This document shows, piece after piece, positions 25,101-37,314 of a DNA stretch of 64,000 nucleotides. This DNA is from Lineus longissimus (Eukaryota > Nemertea > Pilidiophora > Heteronemertea > Lineidae), in assembly GCF_910592395.1 (NCBI RefSeq), contig NC_088319.1, positions 13,580,001-13,644,000 of the forward strand, in the 5' to 3' direction. Positions within the stretch are counted from its first letter, which is position 1, and every line of letters starts with the position of its first letter. A program made the translations under genes and the position numbers. The notes beneath the pieces are model-generated. The model searched no databases, was not told the origin of the DNA, and worked only from the letters and a program-made list of their open reading frames with translations.

Positions 25101-26955
25101 AAATGGAAGAATTTGGTGTCATAATTGCCTATGTTGAATGAAAGCAGCGCTATAACAGTAATTTACCATCTGAAGGAAAATATAGCCATCAGTGATAATT
25201 GCCAACTTTTTTTTGGATGCCAAAGCATTAATTGAAATTGCACGTGGAGTCGACACGTCATTATTAAAGACAGCTGCCTGATGGCACCGCTATGAGACAC
25301 GCAGGAAACTTGTTAATACGTAGTACCACAATCACGCCAATCTTTCCTATGGTGCTCAACGAGGGAATGGATGGCGGGTCTGGGTTCAGCTACCTTTCTC
25401 ACGCGACTGGAGTCTTAAAAATGGTCCTATTCCCAGATTGCAAGAATTGACCAACATTATTTTTGTGTGTCATGAAGGGAAATCCCTACGGTACATTATG
25501 TAAAATCCGTTATAAGCCTGCTGTATCAGTCATGATCTGCTGAAAGCACATAATATTATTGATTTTATGGCTCTGTTGCCCTGGGAGAGAATGAATAGTG
25601 TTTAATTACTTAATTCATCCAAGGTCAGCCTTCGGACGAAGTTACAAAATGATGTCCGAAATACGATCACTTAAATTCGTTGACACCTAAAATGTCTGTG
25701 ACAAGTTTGATACTTTCTGTGCGGAAAACGTCATTAATATCCATCATTTCTAACAAAAGGCGTTAATGTCGTGTAGCAACCGTCACGGACGAGACATACA
25801 AAGCCGCAAATACGTGCTGCCACCCTGGAGGCAATGTTGGCAATGACCTTGATTCCGTTCCAGATCAGAGTAAGCTCGGAGTAATGAGAAATGTTGTCGA
25901 AAGCACGTATCAAATTAATAAATGATGTTCAATCATTAATGTGATTGCGATTAAACATAGTCAATAATTTGTGAAAGTCGCAGTTCACATAGCTGTCAAT
26001 CACAATGATTTGCATTCCGTACAGACGAGAGGTTAAGTTTATCATATTTTAAAAGCAGTATCATGATATTGCTGATTTTTTTTCGCGGTGCTCATTCTGT
26101 ATCAGCTTGCGGCGAATACTCTTTAGTCTGTCAACATTGTCTCAGAAACTTAGCGTCGATGTATTATTGAAAGTACGATATATAGTGCCATTGCGCAATA
26201 AAAAAGCTGCATGATAAATGTTGAGCATGTGATTTCGAACAACATGCAATATAAAAAAAAACAGCGGTTATGTTGTTTTTTACTCACAGACGAGATGAAG
26301 CGCACGCGATACGGCAAGTTCCGTCGGCCTATGAATAGCACGATTAGTTCGAACCGAGTAATTCTTTTCGCGTTAACGAGGTCATAATCATATAGCATCT
26401 TCCCAGTCACTAACAAAATGAATGGCTTCTTATATAGATGGAGTGTATAGATATCGCGTACAAAAAGCATGGGATACTGCAATATCTGAGATAATAGTTG
26501 AAAACTGGTGCGAAGCAACATGATTTCGTCGATAACACATCCCTGTCAGTAATTCGTCGCAGCTCTCTGCGGCTTTAATTAATGGGGGAGCTGTGTTATT
26601 GTCATGATGGTGAAACATCCTACGGTTTCATCGCTTGCGGCACGAACGGGTATAAACCTATCAATATAGTTTCGTATAAAGGCCATAATCCTCTTATCCT
26701 CCTTCTAGCTAGAATATCCTTTCGCAAGTTGGGTTAGCTGAAAGAAAGCTGCAGCCGGTTATAAATCCTGTATTTTCGGTCCTTCGTCTTCTTACTGAGT
26801 GCCTTTCGCGAGTAATGTTTAAAAGATAACTAGAGGAAAGCTCCATGTCGAGAAAGGTGATTTCCCTGATGGGGAAAAAGTGTGTAAATTACGGTACAGG
26901 GCCATTCACATTTTTTTCATCTGTTGATAAGAGCTATGTATCGTTTTGCGTCTAT
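22135..26955. other. Long non-coding stretch, possible conserved elements
   Basis: The 142-codon minus-strand frame at 22206-22634 starts with ATG and is followed at once by GCAATAAAAAATAG, a possible poly(A) signal. It has no recognisable domain, and frames of this size are expected by chance. The part at about 24770-25300 is unusually rich in ATTAATT/TTAATTA, CAGCTG and TGACG-like motifs with long AT-balanced words, the look of a developmental enhancer. That is only an impression. Confidence 0.35.
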
Positions 26956-27212
26956 TACACCAACTGCTAGGATGAGCTAACCACCGAAGTGAATGTTGTT
27001 GACTGTGACTTCATCACATTGACAATTGCGGTCCGCACTTGATCCCGGGATAAGAAAAGAAAAAGCGATAATGACTAGTTAGGCCGTTTATCGTTGCTTT
27101 GCTGGAGGTTCCCCCATCGTAATTGCCAGGATGGACTAAACCACCTGGATATAAAGTGTCGCTGACTAAGCCATTGATATTTTCCCCAGCACTTGATTAA
27201 CCTTGGACACTG
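26956..27212. repeat. Diverged tandem duplication, about 155-bp period
   Basis: The segments at about 26960-27050 and 27118-27210 share AACTGC/AATTGC-AGGATG, a CTAA-CCACC block, GACTGTGACTTCA versus GACTAAGCCATTG, and GCACTTGAT before CCGGGA/CCTTGG. They lie directly upstream of the three-copy 228-bp array, so this is a locally repetitive zone. Confidence 0.4.
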
Positions 27213-27253
27213 TCGCTGTTTCGCTTGAAATCGAATCGATAGTTATTCCTTCG

Positions 27254-27926
27254 TAGCCATATCTACAGTGTACTAGTACCTTCCTGAGCTGCAAAGCTTT
27301 AGTTTCCGTACGGGGAGGTCTTTGGTCTCAACTATTTGTCGCGTGAGCGTGCACGGGTCATTTTGCTGAACATGTGTGAACTGATGCTCATATCGATGCT
27401 TCGTTTCCGGTGCCAGAGTTAGTAAATGCAGTAGTGCCACTCCTGAGACTGGTAGTCTATCATATTTGAGGGATTGAGATTTTAGCCATATCTACAGTGT
27501 ACTAGTACTTGAGCTGCAAAGCTTTAGTTTCCGTGCGGGGAGGTCTTTGGTCACAACTATTTGTCGCGTGAGCGTGCACGGCGGGTCATTTTGCTGAACA
27601 TGTGTGAACTGATGCTCATATCGATGCTTCGTTTCCGGTGCCAGAGTTAGTAAATGCAGTAGTGCCACTCCTGAGACTGGTAGTCTATCATATTTGAGGG
27701 ATTGAGATTTTAGCCATATCTACAGTGTACTAGTACTTGAGCTGCAAAGCTTTAGTTTCCGTGCGGGGAGGTCTTTGGTCTCAACTATTTGTCGCGTGAG
27801 CGTGCACGGGTCATTTTGCTGAACATGTGTGAAATGATTCTCATATCGATGCTTCGTTTCCGGTGTCAGAGTTAGTGAATGCAGTAGTGCCACTCCTGAG
27901 ACTGGTAGTCTATCATATTCGAGGGC
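27254..27926. repeat. Three-copy tandem array, about 228-bp unit
   Basis: The units start at 27254, 27483 and 27711, each at TAGCCATATCTACAGTGTAC. They run through AGCTGCAAAGCTTTAG, GGGGAGGTCTTTGGTC, TTTGTCGCGTGAGCG, TCGATGCTTCGTTTCC and GAGACTGGTAGTCTATC. The third unit stops about 12 bp short. Differences are few: extra bases in copy 1 after CTAGTAC, GCACGGCGGG in copy 2 and a handful of substitutions in copy 3. No unit has an open frame through it. The array is a small satellite-like one or a recent unequal-crossover product. Confidence 0.95.
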
Positions 27927-28486
27927 GTTTAAAACATTTCGGTCGACCACTGTGTCTTTTAAACCTAAGAGTGGCGTCTTTTATGGAGACAGTTGAGCTT
28001 TAACTGCGTGGTAAAGGGCAAAATGACGTGATGTTGTCTTTCTGAAGCAAACTGAGTGCGGTTTGATGCACATTGATAGATGTGGCGCTGCGGAAATTCG
28101 TTTCGCACGTAAAACTCTGTTTTATTATGAACATGTAAATTCTCTACTAAAATCGGAACCTCACGCCTTCGAGTCAGTAAAGCCTTCAGTGAAATGGAAA
28201 TTTATCGGAGCCATTACTACTTTTCGTATTTAGCTCTTCGTTAACACCCAGTACGACCATAAGAACTAGATGGGCTAATAAAACAACCCTTAATTTGTTT
28301 GCTGACAAAGACATTATCGTCTCTCAAAGAACCAAAAGTGCTGTTGTGACGGGACAACAACGGATGTTATCATAATAGGTCGAAAGTCTCGATAAAATAC
28401 TTAGCCTTGGGCATGCGGTTTTTTGTTGACACCGAGAAAGAACATTCAGTTACGCCTCGGATTATCGAATGTTGTGCAACACCACT
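27927..28486. other. Non-coding stretch
   Basis: Nothing supportable. Confidence 0.4.
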
Positions 28487-28581
28487 ATCATTTGGTTAAT
28501 GTGATCTGGTCACATTCCTGAGTTCAACTAGCTATACATGTAACTTTGGCCTAGAACTATATGAAAAGCGCTATATAGGAT
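28487..28581 (+). repeat. Dispersed repeat family R1, copy 2
   Basis: This is the partner of the repeat at 128-216, in the same orientation. It ends in TATGAAAAGCGCTATATAGG, which resembles the conserved 3' tail of L2/CR1-like LINEs and of SINEs that share it. The truncated LINE at 37315-38414 ends in the related GAGAAGCGCCCTAAAAATG. I infer a retroposon 3' fragment. Confidence 0.55.
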
Positions 28582-31500
28582 TTCTAATGGGTTCCTTCCA
28601 TCCCTCAAATTCATCGCCCATCTGGCATATTCAATTTGATGAAGCTGCGCGCATAAAACCATTAAGACTACAATCGGCGATTCTTTATGATGCATTTACA
28701 TTACAGTTAGAATTCTATGGGCGATAAACCATCATTACTTACGACAATGTCGTGATACTCCAGGGTTCCTTCTCTAACGCAAGATCTATTCAAACATATG
28801 CCATTAATCGTCTTTATATCACTGACAATCCTTCTCATAAACCTGATGAAATCTCTGCAAAGTCTGCCGTTCGTCATTTAACATACGAATACATAGTCAA
28901 TAACTTTTTTCAACGCACAGGATTATTATTTCTTCTTTGATTATATGGACTTCCCGTCGTGGTGAATCGCATACTTCGTCAATGAACTAGCCGCGAGAGG
29001 TTTATGATATTGTCGTATGCAGCAATTCTATATAATTCTTCTGGAATAACATAAAAACAACTTCAGGCATAAAGTATGGTAAATATAGTGCATTCGAGGT
29101 TTTGGTTGTGTGCGTCGTAGATCCGATGATGTTTTGGAGGGTTTTTCTAGTCCTCATAATATCACAGCATATAGCTTAATATGCTGTTGCAGCTTTTTCT
29201 TCAGAAAATCTATATCGTGCATCGGCTGCTACCCAAATAAAACCTTCCTTTCTCACTGTGTTCTAATTAGTGCACTCATTTTTATAATTTTAGATTAATT
29301 GATTGAGAAAGGGCTGGACTACGTGCAGCTCGCATACTTCATCTTCTTGTATTGGGTAAGTATTTCTCTGTTGAGATGCTTGGCGGTGGCGAAGTCAATT
29401 CTCTGCTCAGATTTGATGCACGCTGTATTTTTTGGACAGTCATTTGGTGGCCTGGTATACTACAACCCGCTAAATCTTCGCGGCGTTTTATTTGCGCAGA
29501 TTTCGCAAATAGCCAAGATTCTGTATTTTTCACGAAAGGATCGCGAACAAAAATTTTAAAACGCACCAGGATTCATACATCATTCGTATTCTGTCCTGGT
29601 CACCTACCTTCATTATCGATATTTTTCATCTAATATAGCCTAAAGGATCGATTGCACGTACAAGACACTCCTATTACTTTCAATGAGACACATGCTGTTT
29701 GGTATCATATAAATGAATAGTAGATATCTTTCCCTGATAATCATATCGGCCCATCCATTCAATAAATAGCATATGTTGCCATATGACAAGAGCTCCATAT
29801 ATCAACTGCCTTGAAGCTCCGATTTCAGAGATATACTTTTAGTATGAGATGATAACTCGTGTCAAGCTGAATATTTCGATTATACATCGACGCCTGATCT
29901 TGGGGCGACGCCTGATGCCGCCAGTGACGATGAAAAAAGCTATATGCAGTTTTATGTCATTTGATTCTATTTTGTCTGAGTAACTTACCTCTCGTCCTAT
30001 CAAATTGTGCAGTTACTATATGTCATTCGGGTTCGCTCCATCAAGGGGGGGGGGGGTTGAAGTCCAGTTGGCAAAGTGATGACCGCTGACGTAGATAAGT
30101 CAAGATGGCGTCGTGATCTCATTGAAACACATTCCTTCTCTACGCCTGGTCAGCTAAACTTATTTTGCTTATCTCGGAATCGTTCCGACATCTACGCAAA
30201 TGGCATTGTTGTGATGAGTTTAAGCCATCGAGCACTAGTACTGGATAGATGAACAGATTAGATGCAGACTGTCTGGTCTTGCGATCCCTATAAATAATAG
30301 CCAATTGTCTCCGAGTCCCAAATCAATGATACTATAATAGATATCAGTTGCGAAAGATCTAGTACGCGATCTGCCTTTCAATGACAACATCAGCCTGGGG
30401 AAGGACAAAAAGTTGAAAACTAACGCCGTCACCCGACTCAACATTATACATTGCGTTATCGTGTAATGGATACAACTGTCCCCCAGAATTGCTGTCCTGT
30501 TCTTGTGTTCGTTGAAGGATAAAGGTGTATAAAAAGCTTGTAAAGGATTAATCAGCCAAGGAAATTTCTCATCACGCCGGATCATGTGCTGGTGTATAAG
30601 TTTAAAATGTCATAGGATAGAAAGTCCGGGAACAAAGGGTTCTATTCATCTCTACGGTATTGGTAGTGCGCTCACTTCTTCATCACGAATAAGGTGAGCG
30701 ACTCAGATTATTTGTCCTGACAAGATCAACTTCAATCGTTGTTCAGGACAAACCGGTAATTACATTGAGAACAAGTGGAGATTAATGAAAGCTAGCTCAA
30801 AGACTTGCAATTCATTCGGGAGAAGCGGTGATAAGATTGCTAACGAAAACCTAGCTAAAACTGTCTTAGTTTGGCACTCGGGGAGAGGAATGCACTCAAG
30901 GGGCATGAGCGTCCAAGGGAAGACTCGATATTGTGATTTCCCCCGCCCCCCGCCTCCATTACAGTTGCCAAAGACAGCAAGTCTTTTAAAATGTGGGCTA
31001 CTTGAAGTGACAAGGGTCAGCCAAGCCATTGATTCCTGTAGCATAGTTTCCCCCTTTGTCATTTAAATGTGCATTCATGGTTTCCTTCAAGAGATTAAGT
31101 CTTAGTGGTGTCCACAATGGGTTTAGTAATTGGATTCTACATGTTCAAGATAAAGCGTTATAGCCTACCATTAGGATAATCATAGACGAGGAAATAGAAA
31201 GCCAGATGATGTGGTTGATTTGCTTCGACTTATCTATGATTACATGATGTAGTCCATTATGACAAATTTCCGTTCTATTGTGCGCTACTGCGGTTTGCTA
31301 CTGTGGTTTGTTCATACATTTTTCCTCTGGTTTCTATCTATATCAGATTTGCATCGGCAAGCCAAGACCTAAGCTTTGAAATGACACAAGAGGCGTCCCT
31401 ATCAGGAGCCTATGTCTTGAGAAGTCATCGCCATACAAAGTCCTATCATCATGGATAACTACTACAACCATGCATGGTGGTTTGTCAGTCTTAGTCGGGC

Positions 31501-33262
31501 ATAAGATTTATGCAGGTGTCTCATTTCCTGCTTTAAAACTCGAGCGCAGATCAGTTAGCTTGATGCGGCCTGATGAACAATTTGCCACGCATACGGCGCC
31601 GGCCGAAAATGGGGTTTTATCATAAATAGAAAGGTTTTGGTGCTCATGATAAGTTCTTTTTTTAACCAGTCAAGTCGCATGCTTTTTGGTACATTTCATT
31701 CTCAAACATTAAATCTTCATTTCATGATTTTCCTGGTATTCGTACGATGCTCAACTTCCGCGATGAATATTGAAATCAATCTACAATGTAGTTTGAATGG
31801 ATAACATTTGTACCAAATTTGATTCTGCTCTCAGCGGAATTATAGTATTCATGTAGCAGCACTTATGATAAATCTTAATCGATTCCATATCCAATGATAC
31901 GCCATATCCTGATCGTCTGCTATACGTATTGGGTGTCGTGACGAGGTAATGTAAATAATTCTACTAAATATCATAGTGCATTTTAGTGTCAGTGGTTCTA
32001 CGTAACATAATCGTGCTTGTTGATGCACGTTAATGATGGTATAACGATTTTGTGCCAATTTCATCGCAGTTGAAATACATATAATTCTATACGTTCTATT
32101 GCCTTCAAACTAAGCCCAGTCACACCTATGCCTGAATTCACATTGTTTTACTGTCGTCTGAGCAGGTCCTGATAACATCCACCCTCACCAACAGCCTTCA
32201 TGGGGGTCGATCCAGGCGGTGGTGATCCATGAGTCACAGTCCAGTGAATCCAGCTTTTTCGAATACCCGTTCTTGAGGGATTATCAGGAGAATTGGATAC
32301 ATGCCAATAAAACATCTCCAATCGTGCTGAGAGTGGGTAATAGTTCGAAGCCAAAGGCACGTATTGGCAACCAAAGGCACAATTACTTCACAAACACAAT
32401 TCTGGATAGTATCGAAATTGTCGTCTTGTCGGCTTTAGCAACATAAACGTTCAATATAAAGATATCATCGTCTAACCTCATGCGAAGTTGAAACTTTACA
32501 GACGGGTGACAATATGGTGGCCTAGATTAATTATTACAGAATCCGATCCAGCAAGGGCTTCCCTATTTCACGTTACATTGGATTACTTTGGGACATGGTA
32601 CTAGGTTAATACGTTGCTGTTACGTCTGAATTATTGTTAAATCCTATAGCATAACTAGGGGCTCTCCACTGCAATGTGTGAGGGACTGATATGTATCTGG
32701 TACGCTTAGGGCTTTATTTGAAGCGCCGTTCATAAAAATCGTCTTCGGTAACTAAAGATGGAATGTAAAGCTCATAATATGTTGAACACATTTCCGTTTT
32801 TGCCGAACAATGATATCGTGATATATCAGTTTTCACAAAATTTTCGCCTAATCGCAGAAATGACACACTAGGCGCTTAAATTTGGCGGTCTACACTTTGA
32901 AGGCAGCTAATAATGAAACTAATCTGACAGTGGTTTGCATCTCAATCTTCTCGGCAATGATACACTTCTATTATCTGTCCATCTCGACTAGTATATGTTG
33001 AAATTAATATCATCCAATGAAGCAACATGTAGTCAGGTCAGGTTATGCAAAGACTCGAGTAACAGTATTTTTCTTGGACACGTAAAAGGAAACATGAGAC
33101 ATTGGCATCCAGGCACGCTATACTACCTGAATAGCTGAAGGCGATGAGCTTGGTCGGGGGTTTATCATGACGTGTTCCCTTTCTATTCATTTTTCTTTCC
33201 AGCAACATCTTCAATGCTAGCGCAAGGCCTCCCCAGAGCGAATTTTAATCCGAGCATCAGTT
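28582..33262. other. Long non-coding stretch with a poly(G) run
   Basis: A 12-nt G run lies at 30045-30056, and AAGATGGCG, a YY1-like word, at 30103-30111. Open frames of 70-116 codons on both strands overlap each other and have no recognisable content. Confidence 0.4.
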
Positions 33263-33345
33263 ATTCAATGTCATGTTAAATTCAATGTCATGTTAAATCG
33301 GTAGAGCAGTGAACCGACTTAAGATATGTGGTTTGAATCCCAGTC
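33263..33345 (+). repeat. tRNA-like SINE remnant with a 17-bp duplication
   Basis: Two head-to-tail copies of TTCAATGTCATGTTAAA (33263-33279 and 33280-33296) are followed by GGTAGAGCAGTG (about 33300), which resembles the 3' part of a polymerase III A box, and by GGTTTGAATCC (33330-33340), which matches a B box. The spacing is about four bases shorter than in a typical tRNA, and no cloverleaf or acceptor stem forms. This is a decayed tRNA-derived SINE or tRNA pseudogene rather than a working tRNA. Confidence 0.35.
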
Positions 33346-34687
33346 AATCTCAGACCTGCAGCTGCAACAAGTCCGAGTCAGTAACAAAGGCCCAGGCTTC
33401 TAGAAGGTCTCAACATCGCATGCGAAGGGTTACGGAGATGAATCATTGGCGGCGATTAGTTTTATGAAACTCGCACGAAACAAATAACGCAACCGACCTT
33501 TTTTCATCTTATGCGATAAATCAAAAAGAAATTACGGTTATACGTACAAATTGGTTAGCGAAACAAGGTATTACATTACAAGGTGGATTGTTCCCCATTT
33601 ATGACTGAACTTCCTGTCCTAAAAATGAGAACCAGTTTATGATCATTACTATACACGATATGTTTGCCTGTAAACAAGATATATAAAGTCAAAAGTTCAT
33701 GTTTTATTTGTGAGTAATTGAGCCAACACAGCATTGACCTGACCCGTTATCCAATTAAGATGCGGCTGCCGGACAAAAGCTTATGATTACTTAGCTCTCG
33801 TAACAAGTAACACAATAATCTGGGGTTTGTCTCCCGCGGCTGACCAGGTCAGTATAAAACGTCAGTTTGCCTGATACCCCAGCTACTTGTTGATGCCGAG
33901 CTTGACTAGGAGGATTAGAAATTAGAAGATACCATATGTGTTCATTGTCTGCAATTAATGGGTTAATTTCATGCTGGCCTTTTGTTCGTGTTCTCACGGG
34001 ATGATCTAAAGGTAGGTCTTTTAATTAAAATTTTCACTATCAAAAGAAACGTTTAAGACAACAATGATAGCTATATTTGTCACATACATTATACTCTATA
34101 TTATCTACGCGATTACGACCTTAATCAGGACATCTCACCAATTCAGATCAAAGGCGTATCGAAACCCACGCCATATCTTAATGTGTGTCAAAATCATCAC
34201 GCAGAATCTGACTTCTGTCGTCTTATGAAAACTAAGCGCATGCCGTGAAAATCGTATCGCATTTTTTTGCATGAAAAAACACGTGTTCAGGAAATGTAAA
34301 CGAAAGCGACAGCTTTGGGAGCACTTTGACAAGTTTTATGAGATAATATTCAACATGCGTGATTAAAGTTTCTAAAGAGGAGATTAATCTAAAATTGCAG
34401 AATTTCGTTAGAAGATTTTTTGTTTTCTACGTTAATGAAAAGAAATGTTCTTTTTAATTCTGTTCAGATGTGCGCGTGGTGATTGTTGAGATGATTATAT
34501 GTTCGTGAAGAAAGCAATAATCTGCTACGGGTGAAACTCGGAAGGAATTAAATATTAAAATGGAATCATCAAAACGAAGCGAAACCATATAAAATAACGA
34601 AAATACGCGTATTAATAACGCCTGAAACTCATCCTCAACTTAGAAGCAAAGTTGCGCCCTTGAAGTATGGTGATCGAGTGTAGTAAT
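33346..34687. other. Non-coding stretch
   Basis: Nothing supportable. Confidence 0.4.
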
Positions 34688-34880
34688 GTCATTTCATTAT
34701 CGTATTACTACGGTATACGAAATCTTGTTGAGGCATATATGTCAATGGTGGCATACGGTAGCAACGGTACCTTGGGAACAAGGTGCCGCCGTTGCAGTCA
34801 GGTGAGTGCAGAACCGTCATTCACAATAGCATTACTATGGTATACGAAAGCTTTTTGACGCATATATTTTGTATGTACTA
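34688..34880. repeat. Diverged direct repeats flanking a hairpin
   Basis: The segments at about 34688-34750 and 34817-34880 share ATTACTA-GGTATACGAA, CTT-TTGA and GCATATAT. Between them, 34763-34796 forms a hairpin, GCAACGGTACCTTG against CAAGGTGCCGCCGTTGC, with a two-base bulge. This is a small duplicated unit with a palindromic spacer. A two-unit tandem repeat is the simplest reading. Confidence 0.5.
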
Positions 34881-35542
34881 GTGTAACCACAGAGAAACTA
34901 ACAGTTCGCGAAAAATTTGTTGTGATATTCGTCTGTGTTGGCTGATTTCCCATTTAATATATCGTACAGCTCGGTCAACAAGATGGTCAAGGTCATTTGG
35001 TAATTAATTCTTGGGTAACAAATGTGTGTCCAAACATTGCACAAAATGCAAATCCGTCTGCATAGTTGCAACCATGTTGTTTGGCTTTTTTGGTCGTATA
35101 TCATGGCGCCATGAGTTGTCCTAAGCGTGTCATCAAACGAGCGGTCTATATTGATACGGCCCCAATCTGTTAGTGTACAAAATATTTGCCGATACTTATC
35201 GATTACGACGTTATTTGCTCGTTATATGGTGGCATTATAACACTGAAAGGTGTAATCAAAACAGCATCATTTATTCGATGCGACTAATATGTGTAAATGG
35301 GTTTCACTGCGTGAAAGGCGTTATTAAATTGCAATTAGTGTCAGTTTTTAGTGTGGTTTTGATATAGTTGGAATAGCTTTCACTGGGAGTGATTATCATT
35401 GTAATCAATCATCAGCCTGAGTTATTTCGTTAGCAACAACTTGTATGGAAACTTCGGCAATAGATAACCCGTTCTATGTTTAAACTTGAAAGACCTGCGC
35501 AAGGACGCCGTGGGTAGTTCTGGGACTTGTTCACCACAACCT
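34881..35542. other. Non-coding stretch
   Basis: Nothing supportable. Confidence 0.4.
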
Positions 35543-35634
35543 ATACTGAACTTCCAGCGGTATTGCCTCCGCAGACTCCGCCCATCCCCGCGTTGTCTGG
35601 AAGCTGAGCAATGTCAATACATTTAGGGTCAAGA
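35543..35634 (+). repeat. Dispersed repeat family R2, copy 2
   Basis: This is the partner of 3434-3530, in the same orientation, sharing the ACTGAACTTCCAGCGG start and the GTCAATACATTT/GTCAAGAT end. The copies are about 32 kb apart, so this is an interspersed repeat rather than a local duplication. Its class is unknown. Confidence 0.7.
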
Positions 35635-37314
35635 TGTCAATAACCAAAAATACCTTAAATTTTTTAAGTATTTAAACAGCCTCATTCTTCGTATATTAAC
35701 TCCATCGTTACCTGTGCTATTTGATGTCACAGGACGAGTCATGATTGCAGAAGCTTCCGGTGCCTCGTGGAGATCAAGGGGAGAATGGAAATAAGTTTCC
35801 GCAAACGCCAGCATGACCAACGGAACTCCTATATCCCATCATTCGAAATTGTTGATCCTATTGCTGATCAGATCTGGGGTTTACGTTCGCGATGACGTTT
35901 CGAGGCTCTCCCTGCTTATCCTGCCTAAGGCTTTCGCCCAAACCGTTCAGAACTACCCGTTTCTAGGCATTTCTTGACAGAGCTCGTTTTTGACAAAGTT
36001 TAACGAAATTACTCCTGCTTCACAGCCTACTTGGCGAGTATGAACTTTATCACATCAGCTATTTCTGTAAACCAATGTATGATCAGTCAAACATGTAGAC
36101 GACGGATCAAAAGTCTTGGTGTCCAACCATCTCCCTAAAGTTACTAAATGTATGGTCATTTGCCATCGTTTTGCACCAAGCTCTTGCATATTGAGGCAAA
36201 GCGCTGCTATACATTGATTCCCATCCCTGTGTCGTGCAATGACTCGATCCACGTCGTGCTGACCATAACTTCTTGATAAGCATAAAAACAGCAATATTAC
36301 TGTCACATAAATTTTTCTCCGTCATGGTAGACGATTTCTTTTGAAGGGAGACTATAGACAGGATATGGCTGATCCCAATGGTTGTCTTCGGGTGGCAGGC
36401 TCATGCATATACGCAAAAGTTATAGAGAACTGGGTCTGGTTCGACTCATTGATAAACTCATTCTTCCTCGTACAAGAGTGAATATCTCCTGTGTGTACTG
36501 TAAGAGAGTAAAGACACCTATTGTTGATTTTGTGTAACCTTATCCGACCCACCTCGCTCACAACGAGCTGGTGTCAGAACCACGGATCCATTGTCAATTC
36601 AACATTTTCCTTTTGATCCTCGTGATGTCTGACCGGCTTAATAGTCCATCCGTTGGCTAACCCATCACTTGAAAATATGAAGTACGCTCAATTTGCTAAC
36701 CACAACATCTCGATCAGCATGACCGAACCAATCTTCTTGGTCTCTTGACTTACCTTTCAAGTGGAAGGCTTCGTCTCAATGACCACCCGATAATTGAGTG
36801 GTCGCCATCCCCAGAGACGACACGTTCCTCTGGAAGTGACGTGAAAGCGTCCTGGGAGGCCATGCCGCAAACGTGTGTCGGCAGCCTTAGGCATGTTATA
36901 TAGGTAGCAAAAACAGTAAGGCGGTATTCATAGACATCTCCTGCGGTAGTTGTTGATAACAGTGGCGATTGATACCAGCATGTGAGCAGTAATGGTTTCG
37001 AGCTCGTCATGGACACGCAAAATAGACTGGTCAGCTAAATAAAGCATGTTTCAAAATCGTTTCCCAATACTGGAGCCTTGCCTCGTATATTCAGCTTTCT
37101 TTTTATACAGAAGTTGGTTTAAACTTGTTACGTACATGTGTGTGCGCCGGTGTAAAAGAAGAAAATGTCCCCCTGGAAAAAGTGTCCGGCCCTATTGTAT
37201 TCCGCTATCTGGTTCTATAGAGGCCATGACCGCCAATAGCTCAGAGATTAAAGCGCATAATAGAATCCATTGTTTCCCGGACATTCTATCCCAGGACATT
37301 TTAAACTTCTACAC
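35635..37314. other. Non-coding stretch upstream of the LINE
   Basis: No gene supported. Frames at 36055-36325 overlap in two reading frames. I saw no reverse-transcriptase or endonuclease motif here in any frame, so the LINE downstream is truncated rather than merely frameshifted. Confidence 0.4.
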
